Source of the DNA: Bacillus sp. 103mf
GTDB lineage: Bacteria > Bacillota > Bacilli > Bacillales > Bacillaceae_G
Direction of reading: 5' to 3'
NCBI RefSeq assembly: GCF_900116295.1
Contig: NZ_FPAF01000001.1
Coordinates: forward strand, 1,113,213 to 1,177,212
DNA: 64,000 bases
Made by a program: the position numbers and the translations under genes. The notes beneath the pieces were generated by a model. The model was not told the DNA's origin. It searched no databases and saw only the letters and a list, made by a program, of their open reading frames with translations. Shown one piece after another: positions 55,504 through 63,818 of the stretch. Numbering within the stretch: the stretch's first letter is position 1; each line of letters opens with the position of its first letter.

Positions 55504-56185
55504 ACAATTCAATGCCTTCCCCAGGTTCTAATACTTTTCCTACACCGCTCGTTAGTTTCCCTATAAATTGATGCGGATCTTGTTCAATTACTGGGAATGT
55601 ATTATAGTGCATCGGCACAACAACTTTCGCTCCAATCCATTCAGCTGCGAGCGCGGCATCTTCTGGTCCCATTGTAAAGTTATCCCCAATTGGTAAAAAT
55701 GCTAAATCGATATTATTAAGAGAACCGATTAACTTCATATCAGAAAATAAAGCTGTATCTCCCGCATGATACACTGTTTTTTCTTCTGCGGTAAATAAAA
55801 TCCCGGCTGGCATTCCTGTATATGTAATTGTCTGATTTTCTTCATCAATATAACTAGACCCATGGAATGCTTGTGTAAATTTCACTTTTCCAAAATCAAA
55901 CACATGCGAACCACCGATATGCATCGGATGTGTATTCACTCCTTGCCATCCTAAAAATGTTGCTAGTTCAAATGGTGCTACAACAACTGCATTATGTTTC
56001 TTCGCTAGTGCTACTGTATCTCCAACATGATCGCCATGACCATGAGAAAGAATAATCGCATCCACTGTTATATCTTCTACTTTTAAATTTGTTTTCGGAT
56101 TTCCTGTAATAAATGGATCAATTAAAATAACCTTTCCATTCGTTTCAATCTTTACAACTGAATGACCGTGATAAGATACTTCCAT
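55502..56185 (-). CDS. ytkL: UPF0173 metal-dependent hydrolase (metallo-beta-lactamase fold)
   Basis: 227 residues. Metal site in [13 protein letters not shown] (HxHxDH), [24 protein letters not shown] and the final [10 protein letters not shown]. YtkL-type proteins are conserved but their substrate is unknown. ATG follows GGAGGAGTAAATAG. Monocistronic; divergent from the M24 peptidase. Confidence 0.92.
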   Translation of the reverse strand: MEVSYHGHSVVKIETNGKVILIDPFITGNPKTNLKVEDITVDAIILSHGHGDHVGDTVALAKKHNAVVVAPFELATFLGWQGVNTHPMHIGGSHVFDFGKVKFTQAFHGSSYIDEENQTITYTGMPAGILFTAEEKTVYHAGDTALFSDMKLIGSLNNIDLAFLPIGDNFTMGPEDAALAAEWIGAKVVVPMHYNTFPVIEQDPHQFIGKLTSGVGKVLEPGEGIEL

Positions 56186-56332
56186 CTATTTACTCCTCCT
56201 TTGTTTATATTCCTCCTCTTATTCTACACGATTTCACAATTTCCTGTCTTTTCAAACATCGATTCGCTTGTCATAACACTTTCACTCGATGTAAAGTTAT
56301 ACATGTAATCAAAATTTCGGAGGTGCAAATCT

Positions 56333-57430
56333 ATGAATACTAGATTAGAAAAATTAACAGAGTGGCTCCAAGAACAAAATACCGAAGCTGCATTCTTAAC
56401 TTCTACACCGAGCGTCTTCTATATGACGAACTTCCACTGTGAACCGCACGAAAGACTACTTGGTCTATTTGTATTCCAAGAAAAAGAACCAATGTTAATT
56501 TGTCCAAAAATGGAAGAAGGGCACGCGAAAAGCGCTGGCTGGAATCATGAAATTATTGGATATACAGATACAGACAACCCATGGGATATGATTGCAAAAG
56601 CAATTGAAGCACGTGGCATTGATGCAGGTGCAGTAGCAATTGAAAAAGAACACTTAAATGTAGAACGCTACGAGCACTTATCACAATTATTCCCAAAAGC
56701 AACTTTCAGATCAGCTGAAGAAAAAGTACGTGAACTTCGCTTAATTAAAGACGAAAAAGAGCTTGCGATTTTACGCGAAGCTGCTGCTATGGCTGATTAT
56801 GCAGTTGAAATTGGGGTAAATGCCATTCAAGAGAATCGCAGTGAACTTGAAGTACTCGCAACAATTGAGCATGAATTAAAGAAAAAAGGTATTCATAAAA
56901 TGTCCTTTGACACAATGGTACTAACAGGTGCAAACTCTGCGCTTCCACACGGTGTACCAGGTGCAAATAAAATGCAGCGCGGTGATTTCGTCCTATTTGA
57001 TTTAGGTGTCATTATCGACGGTTATTGCTCTGATATTACACGTACAGTTGCATTTGGCGAAATTTCAGATGAACAAAAACGCATTTATGAAACTGTATTA
57101 AAAGGTCAATTAAATGCTATTGAATCATGTAAACCAGGCGCAACATTTAGTGAAATCGACCGTGCTGCCCGTTCTATTATCGCAGATGCTGGCTACGGCG
57201 ACTTCTTCCCGCACCGCCTTGGTCATGGACTTGGCATTAGCGTTCACGAATATCCAGACGTAAAAGAAGATAACAATTCGCCGTTGCGAGAAGGAATGGT
57301 CTTTACAATTGAACCAGGTATTTACGTGCCAAATGTAGGCGGTGTTCGTATTGAAGATGATGTTTACGTAACGAAAGATGGCGTAGAAATTTTAACGAAG
57401 TTCCCGAAAGAATTGCAGTTTGTAAAATAA
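56333..57430 (+). CDS. M24 family Xaa-Pro peptidase
   Basis: 365 residues. N-terminal creatinase-like domain (1-130) and pita-bread catalytic domain with all five metal ligands: Asp223 (LFDLGV), Asp234 (YCSDITRT), His298 (HRLGHGLG), Glu327 (FTIEPGIYV) and Glu341 (GGVRIEDDV). Releases the residue N-terminal to Pro from dipeptides or peptides (PepQ/PepP-like). ATG follows CGGAGGTGC. The TAA stop (57428-57430) lies within the ATAAA that begins a bcr1 remnant. Confidence 0.92.
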   Translation: MNTRLEKLTEWLQEQNTEAAFLTSTPSVFYMTNFHCEPHERLLGLFVFQEKEPMLICPKMEEGHAKSAGWNHEIIGYTDTDNPWDMIAKAIEARGIDAGAVAIEKEHLNVERYEHLSQLFPKATFRSAEEKVRELRLIKDEKELAILREAAAMADYAVEIGVNAIQENRSELEVLATIEHELKKKGIHKMSFDTMVLTGANSALPHGVPGANKMQRGDFVLFDLGVIIDGYCSDITRTVAFGEISDEQKRIYETVLKGQLNAIESCKPGATFSEIDRAARSIIADAGYGDFFPHRLGHGLGISVHEYPDVKEDNNSPLREGMVFTIEPGIYVPNVGGVRIEDDVYVTKDGVEILTKFPKELQFVK

Positions 57431-57522
57431 AGTGAACCTTCCATCAGTGAGGGCTTTCTTCATCCCCCACTGATGGGTAGTTGAACCAATCGGGGTCTTA
57501 CTGCCCGTTAAAGCGGGCTAAA
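57427..57522 (+). repeat. bcr1-type repeat, internally deleted copy at a stop codon
   Basis: ATAAAGTGAACC, the 5' hairpin ATCAGTGAGGG ... CCCCCACTGATG, then AACCAATCGGGG joined directly to CTTACTGCCCGTTAAAGCGGGCTAAA. About 60 bp of the centre are missing, and the last pentamer is CTAAA. The first ATAAA contains the stop codon of the M24 peptidase gene. Confidence 0.85.
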
Positions 57523-57537
57523 CATAATACAAATGCC

Positions 57538-57571
57538 AAAAGAAGGTACTTTAGAAAGTACCTTCTTTTTT
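57538..57571. terminator. Terminator between the M24 peptidase and the lipoprotein gene
   Basis: AAAAGAAGGTACTTT-AG-AAAGTACCTTCTTTTTT: about 14-bp perfect stem, A and T flanks. Confidence 0.93.
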
Positions 57572-57965
57572 ATGCTTTCTTATATGTACATCGTTTATCT
57601 ACATCACTGAAAAACACTTCTAACTTGTCTCCGTCTCTTTTCATTTGCTGTTTTGAAGTAAAGGAATTCCCATAATCAAGAATATATGAATCTCCTTTAT
57701 TCTCTTGTTTATATGTCCCTTTATATTTATCTTGTTCTTTCTGGTTATTTGTATACATCTCTACCAAATGATGAATAACTTCCTTTTTCTCTTCCTTTTT
57801 TGTAACCGTTTCAAATTTATAATATACCGGACATTGATTTTGTTTATTTTGAGACAATTCCCACGTCCCATCTACCCCATTCATTCCACACGCACTTAAC
57901 ATAGCCGTGCATGCAACAGTAAATACGAATTTAAAAAACGTCCTACCCATTCTCTTTTCTCTCAT
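57570..57965 (-). CDS. Putative lipoprotein, unknown function
   Basis: 131 residues. Basic n-region MREKRMGR, hydrophobic core and lipobox LSAC with lipidated Cys26, then a charged domain starting GMNGVDGTWELSQNKQ. It has a repeated beta-strand look (CPVYYKFETV, YKGTYKQEN, KLEVFFSDVDKRC), as in small lipocalin-like Bacillus lipoproteins. The ATG at 57965 is preceded by AAGGATGA. Function unknown. Confidence 0.75.
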   Translation of the reverse strand: MREKRMGRTFFKFVFTVACTAMLSACGMNGVDGTWELSQNKQNQCPVYYKFETVTKKEEKKEVIHHLVEMYTNNQKEQDKYKGTYKQENKGDSYILDYGNSFTSKQQMKRDGDKLEVFFSDVDKRCTYKKA

Positions 57966-58113
57966 TTTATATGTCATCCTTAATTATGAATATTATTTAT
58001 TGAAATTAGTAACATCAATTCCATATTATACCACAAAGGTTTTTCCTTAATTAATAATTCCCCTAAAGTTCTCCCTAAATTAGTATTTATACGAATCCAT
58101 TTTTAAAATTTCC

Positions 58114-58270
58114 TGACATATAAGTCGCTGCTATGAAGAATACAACACGACCTCTACTCGCTTTCTCCTTTTATTTTGAATCTTGCATGTGGCAGAAAAA
58201 GGCACTGACCGCTTCTATGCACAGCTAGATGCTCTCGTTCCCCCCTAAAAGAAAGGAGGTTCTTATGTCG
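58114..58270 (+). repeat. Second intergenic repeat family, copy C (157 bp)
   Basis: TGACATATAAGTCGCTGCTATG, then GCATGTGGCAGAAAAAGGCAC, GCTTCTATGCACAGCTAGATG and a final TTCTTATGTCG. Terminal GACATA/TATGTC are inverted. It fills most of the 422-bp gap between the lipoprotein and cupin genes, which holds nothing else I can name. Confidence 0.8.
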
Positions 58271-58387
58271 TTTTTTTAACTTGTATTTATACCACTTAAT
58301 TACATATCGAGTATACGAAAGGTGAGACCTATATATTTTCTTGTAAGCTAGCTTGGAAGAATTCTTTTCATACTCAATTCTTTATAC

Positions 58388-58744
58388 CTATTCCACGATA
58401 ACTGTATCGGCCTCTAAATTTTCAAAACAAAGATTTACCGTGCGCTTTAATGCTCTCGTTCTATGAATTGTACCAGCTGGAATTAGTAACGTATCATTTG
58501 GCTTCAAAGTAATCGTTTCTCGATCTTGAAAATCAATCAATAGCTCTCCTTCTAATACCATAAATAGTTCATCAGAATTTGAATGGAAGTGCCAATCGTA
58601 TTCACCTGTAAATACTGCAATACGTAAACAATGGTTATTTACATTCGAAACAACGAAATTTTTATGATTTTCTGTGATATTTTTTGTAATCTCTAATAAA
58701 TTAATTTTTTCCAGGTTTATTTCTTTTGTTAGTTTATTCTTCAT
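58388..58744 (-). CDS. Cupin-domain protein
   Basis: 118 residues, a single conserved beta-barrel. Motif 1 as YDWHFHSNSDELFMVLEGE (two His and Glu), motif 2 as PNDTLLIPAGTIHRT (His): a complete metal-binding cupin. Substrate unknown. ATG at 58744 follows TGGAGTGA by 5 bp. Divergent from the TetR gene, with an operator-like palindrome between them. Confidence 0.85.
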   Translation of the reverse strand: MKNKLTKEINLEKINLLEITKNITENHKNFVVSNVNNHCLRIAVFTGEYDWHFHSNSDELFMVLEGELLIDFQDRETITLKPNDTLLIPAGTIHRTRALKRTVNLCFENLEADTVIVE

Positions 58745-58860
58745 ATTTATCACTCCATTATTCAAGTAGTATATTACAATTTCTTCTAATTTCATCATAT
58801 CAAATCTTTTTCTAATTTAGCGAGGTAAAATTCTAAAAAATCAAACTAATGAATTGACCC

Positions 58861-58902
58861 AAAAGTTAACTCGTGTTAATTTATTAATATAAGTTAACTT
58901 TT
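58861..58902. promoter_or_regulatory. Candidate TetR operator (paired GTTAAC palindromes)
   Basis: AAAAGTTAACT (58861-58871) and AGTTAACTTTT (58892-58902) form perfect 11-bp inverted arms, and each contains the palindrome AGTTAACT. The right arm ends 18 bp before the ATG of the TetR gene. Confidence 0.55.
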
Positions 58903-58920
58903 AGCGACAAGGGGTATATT

Positions 58921-59553
58921 ATGAACAAAAAAATTCCACTACGGGAAATCAAAAAAGCCCGAACAAAAATTAAGCTATTTCACACGGCATTAGACACCAT
59001 TGGAGAGAAATCATTTCGAGAAGTATACGTAGAAGAATTATGCGACCGAGTAGAAATTTCGAAGGTTACATTTTTTAAAATGTTCTCTCGAAAAGAAGAT
59101 ATTCTTATTTATTTTATGAGGTTATGGTTAACAAATTGTATGTTGGAACTACAAGAAACGAACAAAAAAGGAATGGCAGCACTTCGCCATATGTTTGAAG
59201 CAGTTTCAGAGTATGCAAAAGAAAAACCTGGACTGATGCTGAGCTTAATTGCCTTTCTCTCAGAAGAAAAAATGCATCCCTGTATGCCTCATTTAACCGA
59301 TGCAGAAATTCACCTATTATATCCAGAAAAAGAAGAACAAGTGCGAAAGCTCATTCCAAATTTAAATGAATTATTTGCAAACTGCGTAGAAGAAGGAAAA
59401 ATCGCAGGAGAAATTACGCTTAATATGGACACCTCACAGATTGTGAGACTATTACACTCTATTTTTTACGGCGCCTATTTAACAGCTCATGTCTTTCAAA
59501 CTCAACATGTAATGGACATGTACGATCTTCATTTAAGTATATTAAATCCATAA
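58921..59553 (+). CDS. TetR-family transcriptional regulator
   Basis: 210 residues. HTH at about 12-62 (TKIKLFHTALDTIGEKSFRE, LCDRVEISKVTFFKMFSRKED), with Phe in place of the usual Tyr at the end of the recognition helix; the rest is a helical ligand domain. 17 bp before the DUF4188 gene, with which it forms an operon; paired palindromes upstream suggest autoregulation and perhaps control of the divergent cupin gene. Confidence 0.88.
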   Translation: MNKKIPLREIKKARTKIKLFHTALDTIGEKSFREVYVEELCDRVEISKVTFFKMFSRKEDILIYFMRLWLTNCMLELQETNKKGMAALRHMFEAVSEYAKEKPGLMLSLIAFLSEEKMHPCMPHLTDAEIHLLYPEKEEQVRKLIPNLNELFANCVEEGKIAGEITLNMDTSQIVRLLHSIFYGAYLTAHVFQTQHVMDMYDLHLSILNP

Positions 59554-59570
59554 TAAAAGAGGGATAAATG

Positions 59571-60041
59571 ATGAAACCTGTAATACATGGACGTTATACT
59601 GCACAGATGGACGATTCCTTTGTAGTATTTGTAATCGGTATGCGCATTAATAAACTATTCGCTGTTTCGAAATGGTTCCCAGTGGCCGGGGCAATGAGTG
59701 GAATGCTGAAAGAGTTATATAAAAATAAAGAATTCGGTTTTCTCGGTACAGAGTCTTTCTTCAACGGTCGCACCATTTTACAAATTCAATATTGGAAGTC
59801 ATTTGAAGCCCTTGAACATTATGCACGCCATGCATCCTTACATGTAGAAGCATGGAAAAATTTCAATCTAAAAGCTTCCAAAACTAAAACAGTTGGTATT
59901 TTTCATGAAACATATGTGATTGAGAAAGGCCAATATGAAAGTGTATATGTAAATATGCCGCGTTTTGGGTTAGCAAAAGCAGGGGAATCTATTCCTGTAA
60001 ACAGGAAACACGAAACTGCACGAGCACGTATGAAACCATAA
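59571..60041 (+). CDS. DUF4188 family protein
   Basis: 156 residues. GRYTAQMDDSFVVFVIGMRINKL ... WFPVAGAMSGMLKELYKN and QYWKSFEALEHYAR with a conserved His match DUF4188, a dimeric alpha/beta-barrel family near heme-dependent monooxygenases and aldoxime dehydratases. Reaction unknown. The second of two adjacent ATGs is used. Controlled most likely by the TetR gene just upstream. Confidence 0.82.
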   Translation: MKPVIHGRYTAQMDDSFVVFVIGMRINKLFAVSKWFPVAGAMSGMLKELYKNKEFGFLGTESFFNGRTILQIQYWKSFEALEHYARHASLHVEAWKNFNLKASKTKTVGIFHETYVIEKGQYESVYVNMPRFGLAKAGESIPVNRKHETARARMKP

Positions 60042-60042
60042 T

Positions 60043-60072
60043 AAAAGCGACTACCCAACAGGTAGTCGCTTT
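60043..60072. terminator. Bidirectional terminator between the DUF4188 gene and ald
   Basis: AAAGCGACTACC-CAACA-GGTAGTCGCTTT: 12-bp perfect stem. Confidence 0.92.
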
Positions 60073-60082
60073 ACAGTCTTTC

Positions 60083-61216
60083 TTATGATAAAGCAGGTGC
60101 TTTTTTAAGAAGTTCTTTTGCATCTGCATATTGTAAACCATGTGCTTCTGCAACTGCTTCAAATGTTACGTAGCCATCTAATGTATTAATACCTTTTAAT
60201 AAGGCATTGTTATCTAAGCAAGCTTTTTTGTAGCCTTTGTTTGCGATTTGTACTGCATATGGTACTGTTACGTTAGTTAACGCAAGTGTTGATGTACGTG
60301 GAACCGCACCAGGCATGTTTGCAACTGCGTAATGAACAACGCCATGTTTTTCGTAAGTTGGGTTGTCATGTGTTGTAATCCGGTCAGTTGTTTCAAAAAT
60401 ACCACCTTGATCAATTGCAATGTCTACTACAACAGAACCTGGCTCCATAGATTTAATCATTTCTTCTGTTACAAGTTTTGGCGCTTTTGCACCTGGAATT
60501 AATACTGCACCGATAACAAGGTCAGATTCTTTTACAGCTTCTGCAATGTTATATGGGTTAGACATTAATGTTGCTACTTGATTGCCGAAGATATCGTCTA
60601 ATTGACGAAGACGATCTGGACTTAAATCGATAATTGTTACATCCGCGCCTAGACCAACGGCAATCTTCGCTGCATTCGTACCAGCTTGGCCACCACCGAT
60701 AATTGTTACTTTGCCGCGTTTTACTCCTGGAACGCCTGCAAGTAAAATACCTTTACCGCCTTTATTTTTTTCAAGGAACTGTGCACCAATTTGCGCAGCC
60801 ATACGGCCTGCTACTTCGCTCATAGGTGCAAGTAATGGTAAAGAACGGTTGTCTAATTGAACTGTTTCATAAGCGATACCAACCACTTTGTTGTCAATTA
60901 ATGCTTTTGTTAATTCTGGTTCTGGAGCTAAGTGTAAGTATGTGAATAAAATTAAACCTTCGCGGAAATAGCCGTATTCACTTGGGATTGGCTCTTTTAC
61001 TTTCATAACCATCTCTTGATTCCAAGCTTCTTGTGCTGTTTCTACAATTGTTGCACCTGCCTCGACATACGCTTCATCTGTAAATCCAGACCCTAAACCA
61101 GCACCTTTTTGAACAAAAACTTCATGACCGTTTTGAACTAAATGAACAACACCCGCTGGCGTCATTGCTACACGATTTTCATTGTTTTTAATTTCTGTCG
61201 GTACACCGATACGCAT
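60083..61216 (-). CDS. ald: Alanine dehydrogenase
   Basis: 377 residues. Interconverts L-alanine with pyruvate and ammonia using NAD; important for growth on alanine and for sporulation. [20 protein letters not shown] and [14 protein letters not shown] at the N-terminus, NAD-binding [20 protein letters not shown], substrate Lys and His in the MKVKEP and FTYLHLAPE segments. Monocistronic with a cre-like site in its promoter region. ATG follows AAGGGGGGATTTTCA. Confidence 0.97.
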   Translation of the reverse strand: MRIGVPTEIKNNENRVAMTPAGVVHLVQNGHEVFVQKGAGLGSGFTDEAYVEAGATIVETAQEAWNQEMVMKVKEPIPSEYGYFREGLILFTYLHLAPEPELTKALIDNKVVGIAYETVQLDNRSLPLLAPMSEVAGRMAAQIGAQFLEKNKGGKGILLAGVPGVKRGKVTIIGGGQAGTNAAKIAVGLGADVTIIDLSPDRLRQLDDIFGNQVATLMSNPYNIAEAVKESDLVIGAVLIPGAKAPKLVTEEMIKSMEPGSVVVDIAIDQGGIFETTDRITTHDNPTYEKHGVVHYAVANMPGAVPRTSTLALTNVTVPYAVQIANKGYKKACLDNNALLKGINTLDGYVTFEAVAEAHGLQYADAKELLKKAPALS

Positions 61217-61277
61217 TGAAAATCCCCCCTTGAAATCATAAAAATTACCCCTAAATAATTATTACATTTATACTTTT

Positions 61278-61291
61278 AGAAAACGCTTTCT
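61278..61291. promoter_or_regulatory. Candidate cre (CcpA) site upstream of ald
   Basis: AGAAAACGCTTTCT fits the broader consensus WGWAANCGNTNWCW at all positions and is almost a perfect palindrome; 62 bp upstream of the ald ATG. Confidence 0.6.
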
Positions 61292-61361
61292 GTTCTCTTA
61301 TATTTTATCATAAATTCTCATTTTTCGACAAAAATAATACGAGTTACCCGATAGAATTTGT

Positions 61362-62126
61362 CTAATTTTGACGATATCGATGAATAACATCAACCGCTCC
61401 AGTTACTTCTATAATGGTTCCCGTAATCATATCCGAATCTTCCTCACATAAAAAGGAAATTGTACGAGCGATATCTTCCCCTGTACCAGAACGTCCAATT
61501 GGTGTACGAGAATCAGATAATGTACGCGCCTTAGCAATTGTTGCTTCTTTCATATCACCAATAATATCACCGGGACATATCATATTTGATGTAATCCCAT
61601 ATTCAGCTTCTTCATAAGCAATTGTTTTCGTAAGTGAAACTAGTCCGACTTTTGCAGCTGCAAAAGCAGAACGATATACCCATCCCGGCGCGTTATCCGC
61701 TCCTTGAAATCCATAATTCACAATACGACCAAATTTTTGCTGACGCATAATAGGAACAACAAGCTTTAATAAATGAAATACGGCCGTTAAATTACCATGA
61801 ATCATTTCATTCCATTCATCATCTTTATATTCAACTAACTTTTTACGCTCGAATACGTATGGACCTGCATTATTAATAAGAAAGTCAATGCGGCCAAAAC
61901 GATCCATCGCTTTTGTTACTACTGTATGTAAATCCTCTTGTTTCGTTACATCTGCTTGCACAAATTGCATACGATGTGCAAGATGTTTATATTGCCGCTT
62001 TAACATTTCCATCGCTTGTACATCACTGCGATATGTTACCGTTACCGAATATCCTTTATGTAATAAACTCTCTGTTACCTTCTTCCCTAAACCTTTTGTA
62101 CCGGCTGTAATGAGCGCATGTCTCAC
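61362..62126 (-). CDS. ytkK: Atypical short-chain dehydrogenase/reductase-family protein
   Basis: 254 residues, Rossmann fold. Cofactor loop TAGTKGLGKKV and LINNAGPYVF are normal. The catalytic tetrad is not: the YxxxK motif reads FAAAK (in VYRSAFAAAKVGL), so Tyr is Phe, and the usual Ser strand reads IVNYGFQGA. Lys is kept. GTG at 62126 is preferred (9 bp after AAGGAGG). Resembles B. subtilis YtkK, annotated as a FabG-like reductase; whether it is an enzyme is doubtful. Confidence 0.82.
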   Translation of the reverse strand: MRHALITAGTKGLGKKVTESLLHKGYSVTVTYRSDVQAMEMLKRQYKHLAHRMQFVQADVTKQEDLHTVVTKAMDRFGRIDFLINNAGPYVFERKKLVEYKDDEWNEMIHGNLTAVFHLLKLVVPIMRQQKFGRIVNYGFQGADNAPGWVYRSAFAAAKVGLVSLTKTIAYEEAEYGITSNMICPGDIIGDMKEATIAKARTLSDSRTPIGRSGTGEDIARTISFLCEEDSDMITGTIIEVTGAVDVIHRYRQN

Positions 62127-62312
62127 AAACATAAGCCTCCTTTTTTCTTGCTATAATTCATATGTAACAACTTCTTCATACAATTACAACTAAAATGTTT
62201 GAAACAGAGTTTTCGAAATTCTGTAACGTTTCTGTCAAACTATTTTCCATAATTTCCTTTATAATAAAGATGTAAAGAGTTATAACGCTTATAGAATGAG
62301 GAGGAATTGTTC

Positions 62313-62771
62313 ATGAATACTACATATACAAATATTTTAATTGCAGTCGACGGCTCTAAGGAAGCTGAAAAAGCATTTAAAAAAGCAATTCAAGTAGCAA
62401 AACGTAACAATGCTACATTAACAATCGCTCATATCGTTGACGTTAAAGCTTATTCTGCGGTAGAAGCATATAGCCGCGCAATCGCAGAACGCGCAAATTT
62501 ATTTGCAGAAGATTTATTAGAAGACTACAAAAAGACTGCACTAGAAGCAGGTGTTACAAAAGTAGAAACTGTATTAGAGTTTGGGAATCCAAAATCAAAA
62601 ATCTCAAAAGATATTGCTCCAAAGCATAAAGTAGATTTAATTATGTGCGGTGCAACTGGTTTAAACGCAGTAGAACGTTTCTTAATCGGCAGCGTCTCTG
62701 AACATATTATTCGCTATGCGAAGTGCGATGTCCTTGTTGTTCGCGGTGATGAAGAGCAAGGGGAAATTTAA
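62313..62771 (+). CDS. Universal stress protein (UspA family)
   Basis: 152 residues, single Usp domain. ILIAVDGSKEAEKAF begins the nucleotide-binding fold and GATGLNAVERFLIGSVSEHIIRYA carries the G2xG9xGS ATP motif, so it is of the ATP-binding class. ATG at 62313 follows GAGGAGGAA. Partners unknown. Own terminator. Confidence 0.92.
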   Translation: MNTTYTNILIAVDGSKEAEKAFKKAIQVAKRNNATLTIAHIVDVKAYSAVEAYSRAIAERANLFAEDLLEDYKKTALEAGVTKVETVLEFGNPKSKISKDIAPKHKVDLIMCGATGLNAVERFLIGSVSEHIIRYAKCDVLVVRGDEEQGEI

Positions 62772-62775
62772 TAAA

Positions 62776-62814
62776 GCAGCACCAAGTCTTTATTTAATGG
62801 GCTTGGTGTTTTTT
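62776..62814 (+). terminator. Terminator of the usp gene
   Basis: AGCACCAAGTC ... GGGCTTGGTGTTTTTTA: CACCAAG/CTTGGTG stem and T run. Confidence 0.88.
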
Positions 62815-62878
62815 ATTTCCTTCTAAATAAAATTATTCTCTAAGGTTATGCTAAGAAAAAAGAAATGAGGGCGACTGC

Positions 62879-63070
62879 ATGGAAAGTAATGAACGTATTA
62901 TACTTGATTTAAACGGACAAGAAATCGACATGGTAGAAACAATTTGTGCCCACTTCAAAGAAAAACATGGTGTAGAGTTAAGCCACGGTGCACTGTTTCG
63001 CGATTTAATGGACATAGAATATATTCGCATTACAGAAGGAAAGCATAAATACGAGCAAGAAAAAATATAG
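62879..63070 (+). CDS. Small conserved protein, 63 residues, unknown function
   Basis: ERIILDLNGQEIDMVETICAH then FKEKHGVELSHGALFRDLM: a beta-alpha-alpha layout like small ribbon-helix or Arc-type proteins, but I cannot assign a family. A fair ribosome site, AGGGCGAC, lies upstream and a strong terminator follows. Coding looks real from codon bias and the full start-stop unit. Confidence 0.7.
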   Translation: MESNERIILDLNGQEIDMVETICAHFKEKHGVELSHGALFRDLMDIEYIRITEGKHKYEQEKI

Positions 63071-63073
63071 CGA

Positions 63074-63106
63074 AAAGGTTGCTTGCATTATACAAGCAAC
63101 CTTTCT
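63074..63106 (+). terminator. Terminator of the 63-residue gene
   Basis: AAAGGTTGCTTG-CATTATA-CAAGCAACCTTT with T-rich tail. Confidence 0.92.
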
Positions 63107-63154
63107 CTTTATGCATACATTATATATATGTCCAAGCATGAAGGTGTGATTTTT

Positions 63155-63772
63155 TTGAATAATGAAAAGAAAAAAAACAGCAAAACCAAAGTCAAAAACA
63201 AACGCACTACTCCGTTTATAAACTTATGTATCTTTACTCTTCCCGGCTGTAATGTAACAGAAAAAGAAATTAAGCAGCAAGTTGATTTAGCAACAAAAAT
63301 ATGGAAGATACAATTTGTTATTACTAGCATCACAATGCTGAAAGATTTTTCTGTTCGAACGAATGATACCTCATTTCGAACAAAGCAAAGTAAAAATATA
63401 AAACGATTATTTAACGAAAGGAAATATCTCTTTCCAAATCCAAATAGTATTTCAATCTTTTATACAAGTGCAAGACACCTCTCAAATAATACAACGGGAC
63501 GATCGTTCTCTTCCCTTATGACAAAAAGCCGTTTTAATCATATTATCCTCACAAAATCTTCATTAGAAAATACACTTGCGCATGAACTCGGACATATTTT
63601 ATTCTACTCTCATCGAAAACTACAAGGAAAAAATCCAGATGCAAACTCTTATCGAACGCATAGTCTAGATTCTAAAAATATTATGTTTGGAACTGCCACA
63701 ACCCGTAAATGGAAGACAACATCTCTACAAAGAACGAAAGCATTAGAAAGTACATTAATTAAATATATGTAA
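63155..63772 (+). CDS. Predicted zincin-type metallopeptidase
   Basis: 205 residues, without signal peptide or TM segment. The zinc motif is LAHELGHILFYSHR (HExxH with a further His six residues on). Around it, VDLATKIWKIQFVITS and ISIFYTSARHLSN form an alpha/beta frame like that of matrixin-like zincins. A basic, Lys-rich N-terminus (NNEKKKNSKTKVKNKR) precedes. TTG at 63155 is the start, after AAGGTG. Substrate unknown; I do not recognise a named family. Convergent with argH. Confidence 0.72.
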   Translation: MNNEKKKNSKTKVKNKRTTPFINLCIFTLPGCNVTEKEIKQQVDLATKIWKIQFVITSITMLKDFSVRTNDTSFRTKQSKNIKRLFNERKYLFPNPNSISIFYTSARHLSNNTTGRSFSSLMTKSRFNHIILTKSSLENTLAHELGHILFYSHRKLQGKNPDANSYRTHSLDSKNIMFGTATTRKWKTTSLQRTKALESTLIKYM

Positions 63773-63781
63773 CAATTATGA

Positions 63782-63818
63782 AGACCCCCGTGAAATATTA
63801 CATGTTCACGGGGGTTTC
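63782..63818. terminator. Bidirectional terminator overlapping the end of argH
   Basis: AGACCCCCGTGAA ... TTCACGGGGGTTT: about 12-bp GC-rich stem. The argH stop codon (63798-63800) is in its loop. Confidence 0.9.

Noticed and set aside
57427-57570. bcr1 remnant acting as the terminator of the M24 peptidase gene
   Set aside because: A stronger canonical terminator lies just beyond it at 57538-57571.
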